Below are positions 9,301 to 10,781 of a stretch of DNA of 10,781 nucleotides, in pieces. This stretch comes from Bdellovibrio sp. ZAP7 (GTDB taxonomy: Bacteria > Bacteroidota > Bacteroidia > Flavobacteriales > Flavobacteriaceae). A program made the translations under genes and the position numbers. Each line of letters starts with the position of its first letter. Within the stretch, counting starts at the first letter, position 1. Under the pieces are notes generated by a model. The model was given only the letters and a program-made list of their open reading frames with translations. It made no database searches and was not told the DNA's origin. The stretch spans positions 1-10,781 of the forward strand of contig CALPKO020000018.1 in NCBI GenBank assembly GCA_943324165.2. The letters are read 5' to 3'.

Positions 9301-9561
9301 CTCCTTGTTTTTGCCTACAACAACTATTTGAGGTGCAAATCCTAAATAAGAAAATCGTAAAATTGACTTTGTATTTTTGACTTCAATAGCGTATTTTCCA
9401 TCTAAATCTGTTGCAACATTGTTTTCTTCAAATGTAACGGTTACGCCGGGAATCGGAAGGCCTTTGTTATCAACAACAAGACCTGATATTTTTTTTAGTT
9501 CAGTTTGGCTGTAGATAATTGAGGTGAAAATTAATAAAAACAGTACTAATGGTTTTTTCAT
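6343..9561 (-). CDS. susC: SusC/RagA-family TonB-dependent outer-membrane transporter
   Basis: The 1072-residue protein is full length for SusC. It has a signal peptide (MKKPLVLFLLIFTSIIYSQ, cleavage near residue 18-20). A carboxypeptidase-D regulatory-like domain follows at about 24-95 (ISGLVVDNKGLPIPGVTV, then DLDGKY). The TonB box/linker LDEVVVIGYGTQKR lies at about 99-112. The plug domain contains ALQGKIAGVQVQN, ISVRGISSINAG and PLVVVDGQPIPDG, ending near VEVLKDAASAAIYGSRGASGVILITTKSG. The beta-barrel follows, with a calcium-loop-like DVNGDGVLDTND segment common in SusC, and ends in an aromatic strand (FVFGIDVNF). It imports oligosaccharides bound by SusD using TonB/ExbBD energy. The N-terminal lacks the extra STN domain used for anti-sigma signalling, so the protein is probably not itself part of an ECF-sigma trans-envelope switch. 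The symbol denotes the family only. Confidence 0.96.
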   Translation of the reverse strand: MKKPLVLFLLIFTSIIYSQTELKKISGLVVDNKGLPIPGVTVTFEENNVATDLDGKYAIEVKNTKSILRFSYLGFAPQIVVVGKNKEINITLLEAKNELDEVVVIGYGTQKRSNVTGSISKYKNEKLDEIAVSRLDQALQGKIAGVQVQNISSEAGADAQISVRGISSINAGASPLVVVDGQPIPDGLATLNMADVASVEVLKDAASAAIYGSRGASGVILITTKSGKTDKAKFSFKYSTGFKNAYKKYDLMTTSQYTEMLYRERAIRITDPAIIAEGGNALNLIYQGGTPNNLIAAYIVENTMLGGKGYDYQAEVLRNGEFKNIQFGASGGTKSMKYFISAGYQGDQGIMLKSDFQKLNLRTKFDIELTKRVKLNVNLNPSYSAKESPSENLTNFWRYPTWLPYRHNTLTAAFVNQNAQWANIKPGDYAHPRHFIGLTYNPTYPDGSPLLMPDGTSVTVANGNPSNSAQNNPMASLLSHDINAKSYGLQSGATLNVNLFPGLDFKTMNTVFMRYDTKLDWTDRNADGDGIVNKGIYNDNSYIDLLTENTLNYKKDFGEHSFDVLAGYTAQSTKITATQTTGLDYANNEFNTLNNALFIDKSGTFGSRSQIGLLSYLGRLNYAFKGKYLFSVSYRTDGSSYFANGRKWGSFPAASIGWAANKEPFLSSVDWLNKLNFRTSYGVSGNNRILNYGFQNLLSASNYSFGPGTGIQTGGQVGNATINANENITWESTYQTNYGLDLSVLNNRINLTLDIYNSITDKLLLQQATMAFSGVPLSWNNIGSLRNRGFEVELNSTNLKSTNFKWSTSANIAHTENKIVELGNEAYLLNYGERNEIYKSVVGGPLVQFFGYKTDGIWISNEQIAASGLTSELPSALKQGGLKLVDVNGDGVLDTNDRTIIGDPYPDFTWGITNNFSFNNFDLSFSWQGVQGGELINGDPNYTESRSRNTSYNSNRWISPQNPGDGKTPYEQLGFNWMLTDYVVEDASYFALREVNLGYNLPSKWSKKIGLSSLRLYTSAQNLYFHSANGYRGINPEGRSTSGPYGSALIAGYQRGSFPIPRTFVFGIDVNF

Positions 9562-9842
9562 AATTTGATGGAATTAATTTGGTTTTTGGTTGATTATATT
9601 CTTTTATAAATTTCTTTGCATTAAAACAGATTTGTTAATTGCAAAGTGTAAAAATATTGTTAATTAAAATTGTTGAAATCCGTTATTGGTATAAAAATTG
9701 TACAAAAGCTATTTAAAAATTATACTTTAATTATTTAAATCAAAATTAAAGTTAGTAGTTAAGTTCATAATAGTTTAAGTACTAATGAATTATTACAATT
9801 AAAATCAGGAAATCAATTTCTAAATGCAAACTTAACTTTTAA
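9562..9842 (-). promoter_or_regulatory. Non-coding leader/control region upstream of susC
   Basis: About 280 bp of very AT-rich DNA without a credible gene lies between the hairpin at 9843-9878 and the susC start at 9561. It should hold the susC-susD promoter. On the minus strand, TAAGTTTG at 9834-9827 fits the Bacteroidota -7 consensus TAnnTTTG exactly, but no TTG lies at the expected distance upstream. A second near-match, TACACTTTG at 9650-9642, has one base too many between TA and TTTG. An imperfect palindrome (9614-9646) also lies here. No Shine-Dalgarno sequence precedes the susC ATG, which is normal for this phylum. The choice of promoter is unresolved. Confidence 0.45.
9614..9646. repeat. 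Imperfect palindrome in the susC leader
   Basis: CTTTGCATTAA (9614-9624) faces TTAATTGCAAAG (9635-9646). The arms are complementary except for one extra base, and are separated by 10 bases. It lies 53-85 bp upstream of the susC start codon. Its place suits either an operator for a dimeric regulator or a stem in the 5' leader of the susC mRNA. No regulator gene is present in the window to pair it with. Confidence 0.5.
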
Positions 9843-9878
9843 AACAAATAAAGTACTCTTTCGAGTACTTTATTTGTT
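9843..9878 (-). terminator. Perfect 16-bp hairpin, probable terminator of the sulfatase transcript
   Basis: AACAAATAAAGTACTC (9843-9858) and GAGTACTTTATTTGTT (9863-9878) are exact reverse complements around a TTTC loop. For the minus-strand sulfatase mRNA the hairpin lies about 80 bases after the stop codon, and its outer arm runs into TTTGTTTT, a weak U tract. The symmetric stem is the strongest inverted repeat seen in the window. It separates the sulfatase transcript from susC. A processing or barrier role is possible, as the distance to the stop is longer than usual. Confidence 0.7.
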
Positions 9879-9956
9879 ATTCACTAAAAATCTAAATCTA
9901 AATTAGGGGTATCAGCGAAGTATTAATAAGCGAGTGTCTACCTCTATTTACTTATA
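9879..9956. other. Short spacer between sulfatase stop and hairpin, no gene seen
   Basis: These 78 bases form the 3' untranslated part of the sulfatase transcript. They contain no reading frame, repeat or promoter that I can support. The composition is similar to the rest of the intergenic DNA. Confidence 0.6.
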
Positions 9957-10781
9957 TTACTCCTCAACTTTATCCTTTTTCTTTTTCACATTACTTCCAT
10001 GTCTTCCACTTCCGTCAGCATTGTCTAAAATGCCTTTTTCTGGACTTAATGTTTTTAAAGCTGTTTGCAAACGAGAGTGTGCTGCACTGGCGTCTTTGTT
10101 ATCGGCATAATTTGCAACTAATTTTTCTTCAAATGGTGCATTGCTCATGTCAAAAAGTTCTCCTTCTCTATTTAGTTTCCAATTGGCTTCACGAACATAC
10201 CATTTGTTTCCTAATTCAATAAAAATCCATTCTCTCGGATTTCCTTTTTTCCCCATTAATTGAGGCAAGAAACTGCGACCATCTATTACATTCTTTGTCG
10301 GTAATTTTGCTCCAGCCAAATCGGCAAACGTCGGTAAGATATCACTTGAGTCGATCAATAAGTCATTTACTTTTCCTGCTGCAATGACTCCTGGCCAATT
10401 GGCAATAGTTGGCACTAAACTTCCGCATTCTAACATAGATCCTTTTTTACCCGAAAGGGCTTTTCCAGAAATTGAACCTCTTTCCGCATACTGACTAGCA
10501 GTCCCATTATCTCCCATAAAAACGATTAGGGTATTTTCTCGTAATTTTAAATCGTCAAGTGTACTCAATAGTTTTCCAACTAACTTATCCATATAGGCAA
10601 TATTGTCGGCATAAAAATCACTGCCTGGCTTACTATCAGGTGTCCGTTGAATTAGCGCATGAACATTTACCATAGAATAATACAAAAAGAAGGGCTTTTC
10701 CTTGTTTGTTGTAATAAAATCAACCAAATGCTGGTGCATTAAATCAGGCATATAGGTGGATGCATCTAATTTTTTATCTAC
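9957..10781 (-). CDS. Sulfatase (alkaline-phosphatase superfamily, type I), C-terminal portion, 5' end outside window
   Basis: The frame stays open from the stop at 9957 to the window edge, giving 274 visible residues beginning VDKKLDASTYMPD. The Met at 10751 is internal and not the start. Numbering from that Met, the sulfatase core shows PFFLYYSMVNVHA with the conserved His31, FMGDNG with metal-binding Asp81 and Asn82, GKKGSMLECGSLVP at about 101-114 carrying the conserved Lys, and DSSDILPTFADLAG at about 134-147. The formylglycine CxPSR motif and the signal peptide would lie in the missing part, so activity cannot be confirmed. Such enzymes hydrolyse sulfate esters of polysaccharides in the periplasm or outside the cell. 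In most relatives the segment before VP reads EGG; here it is ECG. The protein ends in a charged lysine-rich tail (VKKKKDKVEE). The hairpin downstream suggests its own transcript, although the strand and PUL are shared with susC-susD. Confidence 0.9.
   Translation of the reverse strand, partial: VDKKLDASTYMPDLMHQHLVDFITTNKEKPFFLYYSMVNVHALIQRTPDSKPGSDFYADNIAYMDKLVGKLLSTLDDLKLRENTLIVFMGDNGTASQYAERGSISGKALSGKKGSMLECGSLVPTIANWPGVIAAGKVNDLLIDSSDILPTFADLAGAKLPTKNVIDGRSFLPQLMGKKGNPREWIFIELGNKWYVREANWKLNREGELFDMSNAPFEEKLVANYADNKDASAAHSRLQTALKTLSPEKGILDNADGSGRHGSNVKKKKDKVEE

Noticed and set aside
9703..9743. Promoter for susC made of TAGCTTTTG (9711-9703) and a TTG at 9743-9741 on the minus strand
   Set aside because: The spacing of 29 bases is well outside the 17-23 usual for Bacteroidota promoters and the -7 word is imperfect.

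Overview
The window looks like part of a polysaccharide utilization locus (PUL) from a Bacteroidota bacterium, most likely a Flavobacteriaceae member. The DNA is strongly AT-rich. It carries an adjacent SusC/SusD pair, a type IX secretion (T9SS) C-terminal sorting domain, a SusD lipobox followed by an acidic stretch, and no strong Shine-Dalgarno sequences, all typical of that group. No tRNA, rRNA, CRISPR array, insertion sequence or phage gene was seen.

Layout. On the + strand, positions 1-136 are the tail of a gene ending in a T9SS type A sorting domain; 4 bp later comes a secreted SGNH-type carbohydrate acetylesterase (141-1556). These converge on a minus-strand block. In the order of minus-strand transcription that block is: the C-terminal part of a sulfatase (9957-10781, 5' end outside the window), a strong hairpin, a non-coding leader of about 400 bp, susC (9561-6343), susD (6325-4550), a terminator-like hairpin, kduI (4448-3609), kduD (3606-2812) and a secreted DUF4861 protein (2810-1635). 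The last three genes are separated by only 2 bp and 1 bp.

How the genes fit together. The secreted enzymes (esterase, sulfatase, and the unknown T9SS protein) would trim side groups or cut the polymer. SusD captures oligosaccharides at the cell surface and SusC imports them with TonB energy. In the cytoplasm KduI and KduD convert the 4-deoxy-5-keto-uronate that arises from unsaturated uronic acid ends into 2-keto-3-deoxygluconate (KDG). The target is therefore a uronic-acid polysaccharide degraded by a lyase route. Acetylated pectin or rhamnogalacturonan is the simplest reading. The sulfatase leaves a sulfated polyuronide such as ulvan or a glycosaminoglycan open. No polysaccharide lyase, GH88/GH105 hydrolase, KDG kinase or aldolase lies in the window, so the substrate cannot be fixed here.

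The least understood component is the DUF4861 protein, which is conserved, secreted and of unknown activity, and is tied to the Kdu genes by very tight spacing. The main regulatory features are hairpins flanking susCD and an imperfect palindrome in the susC leader.
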